A stretch of DNA of 64,000 bases from positions 62,001 through 126,000 of the forward strand of contig NZ_JACFQG010000002.1 in NCBI RefSeq assembly GCF_016101585.1. Reading direction: 5' to 3'. A model generated the notes under the pieces. That model saw only the letters and a list, made by a program, of their open reading frames with translations. It made no database searches and was not told the origin of the DNA. The stretch comes from Bifidobacterium polysaccharolyticum. Lineage in GTDB: Bacteria > Actinomycetota > Actinomycetes > Actinomycetales > Bifidobacteriaceae. The translations under genes were made by a program, and so were the position numbers. This document shows, piece by piece, positions 46,732 through 55,535 of this stretch (within the stretch, counting starts at the first letter, position 1; every line of letters starts with the position of its first letter).

Positions 46732-47859
46732 ATGCACATAGGATTCCGCTGGTATGGCCAGGGCAACGACACCATCAGCCTGGACGATATTCGTCAGATT
46801 CCGGGGGTGGAGACCATTGTCTGGTCCTTACACCATAAACAGGCCGGCGAGGTCTGGCAGCCGGACGAAATCGAAGAGGCCATGGCCACAATCACCGGGC
46901 TGTCTGCCAGGGATCGGGCGGCAGGCATAACCAAGACCTTCAACGCTGACGTGGTTGAGTCCGTCAACGTTCACGAGTCCATCAAGACCGGTTCGACGGT
47001 CCTCGGAATCAGCCGGGACCAGGCCATTGACGCCTACATCGAGACCGTAGCCAACCTGGGCAAGGCCGGGGTCAAAGTCGTCACGTACAACTTCATGCCG
47101 GTCTTCGACTGGCTGCGCACGGAGATGTTCCACCCTTGCCCAGACGGGTCCACCGCCCTCTACTACAACCAGCACCAAGTGGACCAGCTCAGCCCACAGG
47201 GCATCATCGACGAAACCCTGAAGGGGGCCGGATCACTGACTGTGCCCGGCTGGGAACCTGAGCGGCTTTCCCATCTGCCTGAACTGATGGAGGCCTATCA
47301 GGGAATGGGCCACGAGCAGATGTACGCCAACTACAAGTACTTCCTGGATGCCGTGATCCCCACCTGCGAGCGCTACGGGGTCAAGCTGGCCGTCCACCCC
47401 GACGACCCTGCATTCGACCTGTTCGGCTGGCCGCGCGTGGTCTCCAGCAAGGAGGGGATCCAACGAGTGCTGGACCTGAACCCCAGCCCCTGCAACGGAC
47501 TGTGCCTGTGTCTGGGATCCTTCTCATCCAGAAGAGGCAACGACGCCGTGGATGCAGTCAAGACCTTCATGGACAGGATCTACTTCAGCCACGTGCGCAA
47601 CATCCGATTCACCGACGAGCAGGGCTCGTTCTATGAGGTGGGTCACCGTGCAAGCGAGGGGAACGTGGACACCGTCGGCATCATGAAGGCCTACGCCGAG
47701 GCAGATTACCAGGGCTACATCCGCCCCGACCACGGACGGCATCTATGGAGCGAGAACACGGAAGCCGGCAGACCGCGGCCAGGCTACGGCCTTTATGACC
47801 GCGCCATGGGCATCCAGTATCTGCTTGGAGTCTGGGACGCTTACCACTACAACCGTTGA
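46732..47859 (+). CDS. uxuA: Mannonate dehydratase
   Basis: Converts D-mannonate to 2-keto-3-deoxygluconate; a Mn2+- or Fe2+-dependent TIM-barrel enzyme of the UxuA family. The 375 residues begin MHIGFRWYGQGNDTISLDDIRQIPG. They contain KLAVHPDDP, NGLCLCLGSF and HVRNIRF, which carry the metal ligands, and end with YIRPDHGRHLW. It closes the uxuB-uxuA operon, followed by a strong hairpin. Confidence 0.95.
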   Translation: MHIGFRWYGQGNDTISLDDIRQIPGVETIVWSLHHKQAGEVWQPDEIEEAMATITGLSARDRAAGITKTFNADVVESVNVHESIKTGSTVLGISRDQAIDAYIETVANLGKAGVKVVTYNFMPVFDWLRTEMFHPCPDGSTALYYNQHQVDQLSPQGIIDETLKGAGSLTVPGWEPERLSHLPELMEAYQGMGHEQMYANYKYFLDAVIPTCERYGVKLAVHPDDPAFDLFGWPRVVSSKEGIQRVLDLNPSPCNGLCLCLGSFSSRRGNDAVDAVKTFMDRIYFSHVRNIRFTDEQGSFYEVGHRASEGNVDTVGIMKAYAEADYQGYIRPDHGRHLWSENTEAGRPRPGYGLYDRAMGIQYLLGVWDAYHYNR

Positions 47860-47891
47860 TAAAGCAGAAAAAACCCTGAACAATAAGAAAG

Positions 47892-47940
47892 TGTCTGATG
47901 CCAGTCCGGGTCAATCGCAAACCCGAGCCGGCATCAGACA
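47892..47940. terminator. Bidirectional terminator between uxuA and uxaB
   Basis: Perfect 11-bp stem TGTCTGATGCC/GGCATCAGACA enclosing GGGT/ACCC, followed by TTTATT on the plus strand and by CTTTCTTATTG on the minus strand. It serves the convergent uxuBA and kdgK-eda-uxaB operons. Confidence 0.85.
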
Positions 47941-48068
47941 TTTATTCAGTGTTCCCGTCAGGACCACGCCCTGTGGGAAGTTTCCTTCAACCTGGGAAAG
48001 CCGACATACATGCAAATGCGAGAGTCAAATTGCTCCGAAGCAACTGACCCCTCGTTTGCACTGTTGGC

Positions 48069-49514
48069 TCACGCCAATCGGTCAATCAGGGGCTGGACAC
48101 CCCGGTCGGCCAAATCGTCCAGGTTCTTCTGTACAGCTTCCACTAGTCCAGCAATCCTGGTCAGGTCATGGCCCCAAATGGAAGCATCGGAAAGAATCCG
48201 ATTGACAAAGTCATCCTGACCAGCAGCCTTGTGGAAGGCATCGATGACCTTTTGATCATCCTGAATCTTCACTGCATCACCGGCCTTGCCGCCATAAATC
48301 CACAAGAGGCAGGACAGCGCCAGGATGATGCGTTCCGGAAGCCCGCGTCCCTGCTCTACGTTTGCCGTGACCAGCGGGAGAAGGCGTGAGACGAATTTGG
48401 AGACCGAGTTCAACCCTATGGAGTCCAAAGAATGCTGGACAAAGGGGTTGTCGAACCGCTCGCGAACAGCAGCAGCGAAGTTCTCCAGCTCCTCCTTGGG
48501 CAGGGTCTGGACGGGGATGATCTCCTCCTCCATCTCGCGGGTGATGAAAGAGCGCATGGTCTTATCGCCCATGACCTGTCCTACGGTCTTGAATCCGGCC
48601 AGCCGAGCCACCTGGGCCATGGTGGTATGGGGACCGTTGAGCAGATAAACCTTGCGCTCACGGTAGGGCTGTACAGCATCGCAGGTCACCAGGTCGATTC
48701 CGGCCTTCCGCGCGGGAAGCAGCTCATCAACCTTGCGCTGGGCGGTCTGGTCACCGGCTACGACCCAAAGCAGGAAGGGTTCGGCCTTGACCATGTTCTG
48801 ATCCTCGTAGCCCAGCATCTCCCAAAGCTCCTGGGCATCTTCACGCGGGTAGCCGGGGACTATCCGATCCACGAGAGTGGATACGAAAGTGTTCTCCCGA
48901 TCAAGCCAGTCGATGAAATCCTTGCCCCATCTGAACCGTTCGGCGACATTTATCAGAGCACGATGCAGGGCCAGACCGTTGTCGGCGATAAGCTCGCAGG
49001 GCATAATCAGGAAGCCTGGCAGGGACCTGTCGAACCTACGCTTGAGCAGATGAGCCAATTTTGCCGGATATCCCGCTGGCGGCTGATCTGTGACCTTATC
49101 CCCATCGTTGACGGCAATGCCTGCCTCGGTGGTATTGGAGATGATGATCTGCGTATCAGGATCATCGGCCAGAGCCAGAAAACCATCCCAATCCTTGTAG
49201 GGGTCGACTGTCTTGCCGATGGAATCAATCAGCTCATGGCTACGGACGGGCTTCCCATCCTTGAGGCCTTCCAGAATGACCGTATAGAGCCGCTCCTGGT
49301 CCTCCAAGACATGGACTCTGCCGTTTTCAAGGGGCTGGACAACTGCAACGTTCCCCTCGAACAAGCCCCTGTTGTTGAGCTGCTGGACTATCCAATCAAC
49401 GAATGCTCTGAGGAAATTTCCCTCACCGAACTGAATGATCCTGATGGGTCGTTGAGCTGCTTGTGCACTAGTCAGCCCCAGATGCACAGCCACTGCTTCC
49501 TGTAGTCTTTCCAC
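48069..49514 (-). CDS. uxaB: Tagaturonate reductase (altronate oxidoreductase)
   Basis: NAD-dependent reduction of D-tagaturonate to D-altronate. The mannitol dehydrogenase-family fold shows a GEGNFLRAFVDW coenzyme motif and the UxaB-type LNGPHTTMAQVA and GRGLPERIILALSCLLWIY. The best start is GTG 49514, with AAGGA upstream; it gives 481 residues, close to E. coli UxaB. The longer frame to 49613 adds non-conserved sequence. Third gene of kdgK-eda-uxaB. Confidence 0.92.
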   Translation of the reverse strand: MERLQEAVAVHLGLTSAQAAQRPIRIIQFGEGNFLRAFVDWIVQQLNNRGLFEGNVAVVQPLENGRVHVLEDQERLYTVILEGLKDGKPVRSHELIDSIGKTVDPYKDWDGFLALADDPDTQIIISNTTEAGIAVNDGDKVTDQPPAGYPAKLAHLLKRRFDRSLPGFLIMPCELIADNGLALHRALINVAERFRWGKDFIDWLDRENTFVSTLVDRIVPGYPREDAQELWEMLGYEDQNMVKAEPFLLWVVAGDQTAQRKVDELLPARKAGIDLVTCDAVQPYRERKVYLLNGPHTTMAQVARLAGFKTVGQVMGDKTMRSFITREMEEEIIPVQTLPKEELENFAAAVRERFDNPFVQHSLDSIGLNSVSKFVSRLLPLVTANVEQGRGLPERIILALSCLLWIYGGKAGDAVKIQDDQKVIDAFHKAAGQDDFVNRILSDASIWGHDLTRIAGLVEAVQKNLDDLADRGVQPLIDRLA

Positions 49515-49613
49515 AATGCTTCCTTTCCGTCCGCTTGCGTCATCCCGCCCATACGGGAGATCCGGCCAGATCATCGAACTTGGCGACCGATGACCAGCCC
49601 GGGACTCAGACAC

Positions 49614-50279
49614 TCAGCCTTGCACCACCTGCCTGGCTTGCGTACAGGCATCAGCAACGGCTTTCCAATCGCCTTGGCGCTGGGCCTTGGACGGTACAGG
49701 GAAGCTCCCGCCCACAGCAAAGACGTTGGGCAGGTCGATGTATTCACGGGCGTTCCCGAACCCGACTCCTCCGGTGGGCAGGAAGCTCATCTCGGCAAAG
49801 GGGCCGGAGAGTGCCTTCAAGGTCTTGACGCCACCGTAAGCCTCGGCTGGGAAGAACTTGGTAAAACGCAGACCAAGATCATAGGCTTTCTCAATGTCGC
49901 TGGGAGTCGCCGTTCCAGGCAAGACCGGTATCCGGGAGCCCATGCACCAGTCGACCACAGCATCGCTGAATGCCGGGGAGACGACACCCTTGCAACCTGC
50001 CTCCACTGCCTGGCGTGCCTGGTCGACCGTGTGCACAGTTCCTGCCACCAGGGTCACCTCAGGCACCTGATCGTGAATGGCCCGCATCCCGTCCAGGGCG
50101 GCAGCCGATCGGAAGGTGACCTCTGCGATGGGCACTCCACCGGAAGCCAGGGCCCTGGCCAGAGGAACCGCTTCCTCGGGTGAATGCAGGGTGACCAGGG
50201 GGACCACTTTGATTGTTCTGATCAGATCGATCAATCCGATCCGGTTCTCCGGTACATCTGTCTTGTCAAACTCGCTCAT
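49614..50279 (-). CDS. eda: 2-dehydro-3-deoxy-phosphogluconate (KDPG) aldolase
   Basis: Splits KDPG into pyruvate and glyceraldehyde-3-phosphate. The 221-residue class I aldolase has Glu53 in EVTFR, the phosphate-binding GTVHT, the Schiff-base Lys141 in FTKFFPAE, and PTGGVG. It gives the pathway its exit to pyruvate. It lies between kdgK (92 bp) and uxaB (99 bp). Confidence 0.95.
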   Translation of the reverse strand: MSEFDKTDVPENRIGLIDLIRTIKVVPLVTLHSPEEAVPLARALASGGVPIAEVTFRSAAALDGMRAIHDQVPEVTLVAGTVHTVDQARQAVEAGCKGVVSPAFSDAVVDWCMGSRIPVLPGTATPSDIEKAYDLGLRFTKFFPAEAYGGVKTLKALSGPFAEMSFLPTGGVGFGNAREYIDLPNVFAVGGSFPVPSKAQRQGDWKAVADACTQARQVVQG

Positions 50280-50371
50280 GCCTGCTTCCTTCTCTTGTGG
50301 AATTGAACTTGTTGAATCGAATCCATCGCCTGTCCATGGAGGGCTCCTGATCGTCGCACAGATAAACCGGC

Positions 50372-51376
50372 TCAGCCAACCTGTCTGACCCTCGCCCGCC
50401 GGTGCCCGGCAATAAAGTCATTTAACTGGGCCTTGTCAGGCAAGCCTTCGTTGTCGGAGACCACCTGGGTCTGCATGGCGCCAACGGCACACCCGCGCTC
50501 CAAGGCTTCGGACATGCGTCGGCCTTCAAGCAGGGCCGACAAGACACCGGCTGCGAAACCGTCGCCGGCACCGACTGTGTCCACCACCGCATCAACCTTG
50601 AAACCCGGAACGTAGACACCATCGTGACCGTCCGTCGCGTAGGCTCCATCAGGCCCGTCCTTGACCACCGCATAACGGGCGCCATTGTCAATGAAGGCCT
50701 GACCGATATCGCGGACATTGTCCAGCCCGAATAGATGCCTGCCCTCGGAAATGCCTGGAAGGACCAGATCAGCCTTGGCGCTTAAAGACAGGAGCGTCTG
50801 CTTCATTTGCCTGTCGCTCTTCCAAAGAGCCGGACGTTCGTTGGGATCAAAGGAAACGAAAATCTGATTGGCCCGAGACAGCTTAACCAGCGCTTTGCTG
50901 GCTTCCAGTGTGCTTTCCGAAAGCGCTGGGAGGATTCCGGTCATATGCATCAGCGAGATGCCGTTGCAATCGATGGCCTTGACATCGGCCGGGCCCAAGG
51001 CCGAAGCCGCCGATCCCTTGCGAAAGTAGTAAGTCTTGGGGTCTCCCTGCTCTACCTTGGACTTCATCATAAAGCCAGTGGAACGAGTGACATCCTTGCC
51101 GACCAAGGAGGTGTCCAGGTTGTTCTGCCGCATGAAGTACAGAATCCGTTCGCCTATCGGATCCTGGCCTATGCGAGTCATATAGACCGGATGCTGACCC
51201 AACCGCTCCAGACCGATTGCCACATTGAGCTCAGCACCGGCCACCGAGGCACTGAAAGATCCGACCTCGCTGCAGGGTCCCTCCTCGCCTGCCGCGAAGA
51301 GCCCCATACCCTCGCCGACCAGGAGGACCTTGCCGGGACGGACGCCGCTGACCACTATGTCGTGGGAAACCGCCAT
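50372..51376 (-). CDS. kdgK: 2-keto-3-deoxygluconate kinase (PfkB family)
   Basis: Phosphorylates KDG to KDPG. The 334-residue PfkB-type kinase has the sugar-binding N-terminal region (GAELNVAIGLERLG, 47-60) and the ATP/anion-hole motif DTVGAGDGF (266-274, catalytic Asp272). The order kdgK-eda-uxaB supports the substrate assignment over fructokinase or ribokinase. The ribosome-binding site AAGGA is well placed. Confidence 0.9.
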   Translation of the reverse strand: MAVSHDIVVSGVRPGKVLLVGEGMGLFAAGEEGPCSEVGSFSASVAGAELNVAIGLERLGQHPVYMTRIGQDPIGERILYFMRQNNLDTSLVGKDVTRSTGFMMKSKVEQGDPKTYYFRKGSAASALGPADVKAIDCNGISLMHMTGILPALSESTLEASKALVKLSRANQIFVSFDPNERPALWKSDRQMKQTLLSLSAKADLVLPGISEGRHLFGLDNVRDIGQAFIDNGARYAVVKDGPDGAYATDGHDGVYVPGFKVDAVVDTVGAGDGFAAGVLSALLEGRRMSEALERGCAVGAMQTQVVSDNEGLPDKAQLNDFIAGHRRARVRQVG

Positions 51377-51424
51377 ACCATTCCTTCCATGACCTGGACA
51401 GATGAACCCGACGGGCCTGTCTCA

Positions 51425-51442
51425 ACCCGCATCAACGCGGGT
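51425..51442. promoter_or_regulatory. Inverted repeat upstream of kdgK
   Basis: ACCCGC-ATCAAC-GCGGGT, perfect 6-bp arms, about 50-66 bp upstream of the kdgK ATG. A candidate operator for one of the LacI-type regulators, or a leader hairpin. I found no convincing -35/-10 pair around it. Confidence 0.35.
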
Positions 51443-51535
51443 GACTGTCCGATTCGTCCATTGCTGTTTTCAAGCTATGTGATAGAGGGATGGCGGAGGA
51501 ATATGTTGCCAGCTGTTGCTTGTCCCGGCATTATT

Positions 51536-51578
51536 AAAAAAACGGACCCTCAGATCTTTGCATTGATCTGAGGGTCCG
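51536..51578 (-). terminator. Rho-independent terminator of murB
   Basis: Perfect 14-bp stem CGGACCCTCAGATC/GATCTGAGGGTCCG followed on the minus strand by TTTTTTTAAT. It insulates murB from the kdgK operon. Confidence 0.95.
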
Positions 51579-51602
51579 AAGAAACGAAGCTTGGAGCAGG
51601 GG

Positions 51603-52832
51603 CTACCAGGCCAAATCAATACCCAGGGTGACAGGTTCGGGAATCAGTCGGATGCCGAAGGTGGAATCCACGCCTTTCTGGATGGCACGGGCCAGGGCCA
51701 CCATGTCGTCTGATCCGGCACCCCCGCGGTTGGTCAAGGCCAGTGTGTGCACGTCAGACAGGGCAGCAGCCGACCCCTGCTCCAAAGCGAATCCCTTGTG
51801 GAAACCTGAATGATCGATCAGCCAGGCTGCTGAGGTCTTGACCAAGGCCGAGTCTTCGACAGGGTAGCGAGGGGCATCCGCCGGCAGGGCATCCGCGGCC
51901 TCACGACTGATGATCGGATTGGTGAAGAAACTCCCGCAGCTATGACGGTCAAGCAGCGCCCGCTCGCCCCTAGGGCCGTGAAGGTCACCCTGGACTGCCG
52001 CCAGTGCCTCTTCCAGGTCGGAGGTTCGGCGGCAGGACCCCATCCAATCAGTCAGGTACCGGTAGGGATCCTCCAGCATCCCCTTGCCTGCTCTGACGGT
52101 CAGGACCGCCTGTCGAATCCGCTCCAGGGGAAGGGTTGCTCCGGACTCCACGCCCAGAGCCTTGGCAAGCTGGGCCGAACCCACCTGAGTTGCCGACCCG
52201 TGGCGCAGGACCAGGGTGACCGAAAGAACCACGTAGCGCGGCGTAGGGAAGAACCGAGCGTCGGGCACAGCCGGCGCCTGGTACATGGTCCGCTTGAGCA
52301 GGGAGGTCCTGTATCCGAAATCGAGATCCGAGGCACGTAGATAGGCAGTGACCTTGTCCTGGCGGTCCCAGACCTCGACCGAGTCGACAAGACGCCCAAC
52401 CTCCTGGCCGTAAGCGCCAATGTTCTGGACAACCGAGGCCCCGACAGTCCCGGGGATGCCTGATAGACCCTCTACTCCAACCAGATGCATGCGCACGCAG
52501 TAGGAGACCAGGTCATCCCAATTGGTCCCAGCTGTGGCATTGATGTGAACGACCGGAACACCGCCCTCAGGCGGAGCCACCTCGTCAGGAACGCTGATGT
52601 CCTGGCGGGTGTCACGCACAACCACCCCGGGAAAGTCCTGGTCAGAGGCCAGCAGATTGGATCCCCCGCCGATCAGGCAGAGGGGCAGCCCCTTGGAATC
52701 CGCGCCCTCCACAGCCTCGATCAAGCCCACACGGCTTCGGGGCTGAACAAAGGCGGCCATGCTCCCGCCTATGCCCACAGTGGTGATATCAGCAAAGGTC
52801 GGAATGGTGTCTCTGGAGGATACGTCAGACAT
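51603..52832 (-). CDS. murB: UDP-N-acetylenolpyruvoylglucosamine reductase
   Basis: Flavoenzyme making UDP-N-acetylmuramate for peptidoglycan. It has about 409 residues, an actinobacterial long form with an N-terminal FAD domain (TTVGIGGSMAAF, GGGSNLLASD, GVEGLSGIPGTVGASVVQNIGAYGQE) and the C-terminal substrate domain with the catalytic serine in DRHSCGSFFTNP. The start is uncertain: ATG 52832 or GTG 52841, neither with a strong ribosome-binding site. Confidence 0.95.
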   Translation of the reverse strand: MSDVSSRDTIPTFADITTVGIGGSMAAFVQPRSRVGLIEAVEGADSKGLPLCLIGGGSNLLASDQDFPGVVVRDTRQDISVPDEVAPPEGGVPVVHINATAGTNWDDLVSYCVRMHLVGVEGLSGIPGTVGASVVQNIGAYGQEVGRLVDSVEVWDRQDKVTAYLRASDLDFGYRTSLLKRTMYQAPAVPDARFFPTPRYVVLSVTLVLRHGSATQVGSAQLAKALGVESGATLPLERIRQAVLTVRAGKGMLEDPYRYLTDWMGSCRRTSDLEEALAAVQGDLHGPRGERALLDRHSCGSFFTNPIISREAADALPADAPRYPVEDSALVKTSAAWLIDHSGFHKGFALEQGSAAALSDVHTLALTNRGGAGSDDMVALARAIQKGVDSTFGIRLIPEPVTLGIDLAW

Positions 52833-53072
52833 GCAATTCACTGTATCATCGTCCCCTTATGAGGGCTTCTCCCGGGCAGACGCAATGCCGGGACTGCCTA
52901 CCGCCCTTGGCAACAACCAATCAGCCATGATCAGAGTGAAGCAAGACCGCATCCAGACGGCTGCAAAGTCCGGTCTGACCCACCCCTATCAGGTTTTCCT
53001 ATAGCTTTCGCAAGACCCGCGCAGGGCCAAGGGACGATTAGCGGCGATAGATATTACCTATATGCCGGGTCG

Positions 53073-53101
53073 TTGACCGGCCTGCTACCTGGGGGTTTTA
53101 T
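53073..53101 (+). promoter_or_regulatory. Promoter of the URO-D/LIV/MetY cassette
   Basis: TTGACC (53073-53078), 17-bp spacer, TTTTAT (53096-53101), predicting transcription from about 53,108. The remaining upstream sequence to murB (52,833-53,072) shows no gene or clear element. Confidence 0.6.
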
Positions 53102-53107
53102 GTGACA

Positions 53108-53219
53108 AGAGCTTTGGAAAGGGGAATCTCCAAAGCCCGGTTTCCGGACGAGGAGCACCGGGAATCCGTGGACACCTGATCGGGCGTCCACAGGACACGC
53201 ACCAGGAAATGAGCATGCA
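53108..53219 (+). promoter_or_regulatory. Structured 5' leader RNA with three hairpins
   Basis: Nearly the whole predicted leader folds into consecutive stems: P1 GCTTTGGA/TCCAAAGC (53111-53136), P2 CCCGGT/ACCGGG (53136-53162) and P3 GTGGAC/GTCCAC (53168-53191). The P1 loop GGAA could pair with TTCC in the P2 loop. CCTG in the P3 loop (53175-53178) could pair with CAGG at 53203-53206, which overlaps the AGGA ribosome-binding sequence. The layout suggests translational control by a riboswitch-like RNA. It does not match the SAM, cobalamin or T-box patterns I know. Confidence 0.5.
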
Positions 53220-54284
53220 ATGACAGAAGACAGACGAACCCAGTTCCACCAGATAGCCCATGGCCAGGGGAACCAAGCCTGGCTGACCTCGGCCTGGCAG
53301 CACCACATCGGACACGAATACGGTGCCGAGAATTTTGCCGCAGCCACCTTGGACTTCGTCCGCAAGTGGGATTGGGACTGGGTCAAGATCAATCCGAGGG
53401 CCATATATTATGCCGAGGTCTGGGACGCAGTCTACGACAAGGACCACTATGATTGGCTGGTCCCGCACACCGTCCGTGCAGCCATCCAGGATGCAGGGGA
53501 CATCGCCCGCATCGACTACCGCGACCCCGAAACCAATAAGATCCTCCAAGAGCAGATCCAGGCCGCCAGGACCATCCGAGACGGCCTGGAGGACCGAGCA
53601 GTTATCGACACTGTCTTCTCCCCGCTCTCGGTCCTCCTTCTGCTGGCTGATCTTCCCCTCTATCCCGATGAGCAGGGCTCTGTGCAAGAGGACGACAGGG
53701 ATCTGAACAGACAGACGCTGATCTTCGACCAGCCCGAGGCGGCCAAGTCAGCGCTGGACAACATCGCCCGGACCCTTGCCGACTACGCAACCCTGCTGGT
53801 CAGCCCCAAGGAGCAAGGCGGGGCAGGCCTGGACGGCATCTTCTTCGCCGAAACGGGCCTGGCCAGCCATGGCTACTTCAACCAGCCGCAACTGGAGGAA
53901 TGGGCCAAGCCCTATGACCGGATCGTGATCCGGGCAGTCAGACAGGCCAATCCGGAAGCCCTGGTCCTGGTGCATACCTGCCGGGAGGATGCGCATCCTG
54001 AAGAATTCACCGATCTGAATCCTGATTTTCTTCATTGGGATCAGTTCCGCCCAGGCAATCCTGAAATCAGCACCGACTTTCCTGCTGTACCCGTGGGCGG
54101 AGCCGATTTCGAACTCTTCAACCCAGGCGGCGACGTGGACCAGATCCGCAAGGAATTGGATCAGACCACCCAGGCCCGTCAAGGCCGTCCCTTCCTCCTG
54201 GCGCCCTCATGCACCATCCCGACGCCCGCCGACGAGGAGGCCCTGCGCGTTCTGAGCGGAACCCGGGCCCCCAAGGAACTCTGA
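53220..54284 (+). CDS. URO-D superfamily protein, probable zinc-dependent methyltransferase
   Basis: A 354-residue TIM-barrel protein of the uroporphyrinogen decarboxylase superfamily. It is unlikely to be a haem-pathway HemE, because the porphyrinogen-binding N-terminal motif is absent and no haem genes are near. It keeps the zinc signature of MtaA/CmuA-type methyltransferases: H252-x-C254 (VHTC) and C331 (PSCTIPTP). Those enzymes move methyl groups from a corrinoid to a thiol. With metY downstream, a plausible acceptor is homocysteine, but this is inference. First gene after the structured leader. Confidence 0.75.
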   Translation: MTEDRRTQFHQIAHGQGNQAWLTSAWQHHIGHEYGAENFAAATLDFVRKWDWDWVKINPRAIYYAEVWDAVYDKDHYDWLVPHTVRAAIQDAGDIARIDYRDPETNKILQEQIQAARTIRDGLEDRAVIDTVFSPLSVLLLLADLPLYPDEQGSVQEDDRDLNRQTLIFDQPEAAKSALDNIARTLADYATLLVSPKEQGGAGLDGIFFAETGLASHGYFNQPQLEEWAKPYDRIVIRAVRQANPEALVLVHTCREDAHPEEFTDLNPDFLHWDQFRPGNPEISTDFPAVPVGGADFELFNPGGDVDQIRKELDQTTQARQGRPFLLAPSCTIPTPADEEALRVLSGTRAPKEL

Positions 54285-54335
54285 AACCACAAACAATCCC
54301 ACCGACATCCACCGCCAAACCCCAAGGGAGACATC

Positions 54336-55526
54336 ATGGCCATCACCTCAAAGCAGCACCATCAGCATCACGGCACCATCAGGGCAATGGTTGCCCTCAT
54401 GATCACCATGGCCATGGCCGGGCCGCTGTCGGCCTGCGGATTGGGGGGCGACAAGGGCTCCTCCGCAGGATCGTCGGACCATGTGACCATCGCTGCCATT
54501 TACCCTAAGACCGGTCTCTACGCCGAGTACGGAAAGATGTTCCAGCAGGGCTTCGACCTGGCCAAGGACCAGATCAACAAGAAGGGCGGAATACAGGGCA
54601 AACGCCTGGACATCGATTACTACGACACTCAATCAGATGCCAAGCAGGATGCCGCTGTCGCCCCCAAAATCGCTGCCGACAAGTCGGTCATCGCCGTTGT
54701 GGGCGACTACTCTTCGCCAGCATCATCGGCTGCATCGCCCATCTTCCAGCAGGCCGGACTGGTCCATTACGGCTTCAATAACTCCTCCCCGGTGTTCACC
54801 AAATCCGGCGATCATGTCTGGACGCCCCAGATATCAGATAAGACCTACCAGGAAGTCAACGCCGAGGCGATATCCAAACGAGCGAAGAAGGTCTCCGTCG
54901 TCTATCTGGAAAACGACTGGGGGAAGGAATCATTCCAACACTTCAAAGACGCCGCTGACAAACAAGGGGTGCAGATCATTTACCAGTCCTCCTACCTGCC
55001 TGATTCCACTGATCTGACGCCAATACTGATTCCGGCCAAGAACGCTGGCCCTGATGCTGTGGTGGACATCGGCTACGGACCAGACGGGGCATTGGTTCTC
55101 AATACCCTCCGCGACAAGCTGGACTACAAGGGACCCTTCTTCGGAGGCCAGGAGACCAAGGAGTTCCTCTCCTTGACGGGGGCAAACTCCCAAGGAACCA
55201 TCATCACCGGGACTTTCTCGGCAACCGGCACCAAGGATCCCAAGGCCAAGGCCTTCGTCAAGAGCTTCGAGGACCGGTACCACATCGTCCCCGGCAACTT
55301 CGAAGTCACGGCCTACCAGGCCATCATGGACCTGGCCCACGCGGGTGAAAAGACCAGCCCCACCAGGCAGGGCATTCAGGAGGCCCTGACAAAAGTCAAG
55401 GACTTCCCGCTCTATCAAGGCCAGGGCGGCACCTTCAAGTTCAATGCCAAAACCAGACGGGCAGATGTGATCCAACCCATCCTCCTTCAGGTGGATCAGG
55501 GCAAATTCAAACAGATCGAGGAGTAA
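54336..55526 (+). CDS. LIV-type ABC transporter substrate-binding lipoprotein
   Basis: A 396-residue branched-chain-amino-acid-type binding protein (Peripla_BP_6 family). Its signal peptide ends in a PLSAC lipobox (Cys34) and is preceded by an odd His-rich stretch (QHHQHH at 7-12). The mature fold begins VTIAAIYPKTGLYAEYGK and has the typical GDYSSPASSAASPIF ligand-binding region. The family also binds amides, urea and other small polar ligands, so the name does not fix the substrate. It lies 51 bp after the URO-D gene and 9 bp before the permease. Confidence 0.9.
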   Translation: MAITSKQHHQHHGTIRAMVALMITMAMAGPLSACGLGGDKGSSAGSSDHVTIAAIYPKTGLYAEYGKMFQQGFDLAKDQINKKGGIQGKRLDIDYYDTQSDAKQDAAVAPKIAADKSVIAVVGDYSSPASSAASPIFQQAGLVHYGFNNSSPVFTKSGDHVWTPQISDKTYQEVNAEAISKRAKKVSVVYLENDWGKESFQHFKDAADKQGVQIIYQSSYLPDSTDLTPILIPAKNAGPDAVVDIGYGPDGALVLNTLRDKLDYKGPFFGGQETKEFLSLTGANSQGTIITGTFSATGTKDPKAKAFVKSFEDRYHIVPGNFEVTAYQAIMDLAHAGEKTSPTRQGIQEALTKVKDFPLYQGQGGTFKFNAKTRRADVIQPILLQVDQGKFKQIEE

Positions 55527-55535
55527 GCAGCGATC

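Noticed and set aside
32961-51376. Genomic island bounded by a tRNA or insertion sequences
   Set aside because: No integrase, transposase, direct-repeat attachment site or tRNA fragment is visible at either boundary, and composition is close to the flanks; horizontal acquisition remains only a possibility.
53108-53219. Known SAM, cobalamin or T-box leader before the URO-D gene
   Set aside because: None of the conserved core sequences I know for these classes (for example the B12 box or the T-box GGTGG) is present; kept as an unassigned leader.
53220-54284. Classical haem-pathway uroporphyrinogen decarboxylase (HemE)
   Set aside because: The protein lacks the HemE N-terminal substrate motif, carries a zinc H-x-C...C motif instead, and sits with an importer and MetY.
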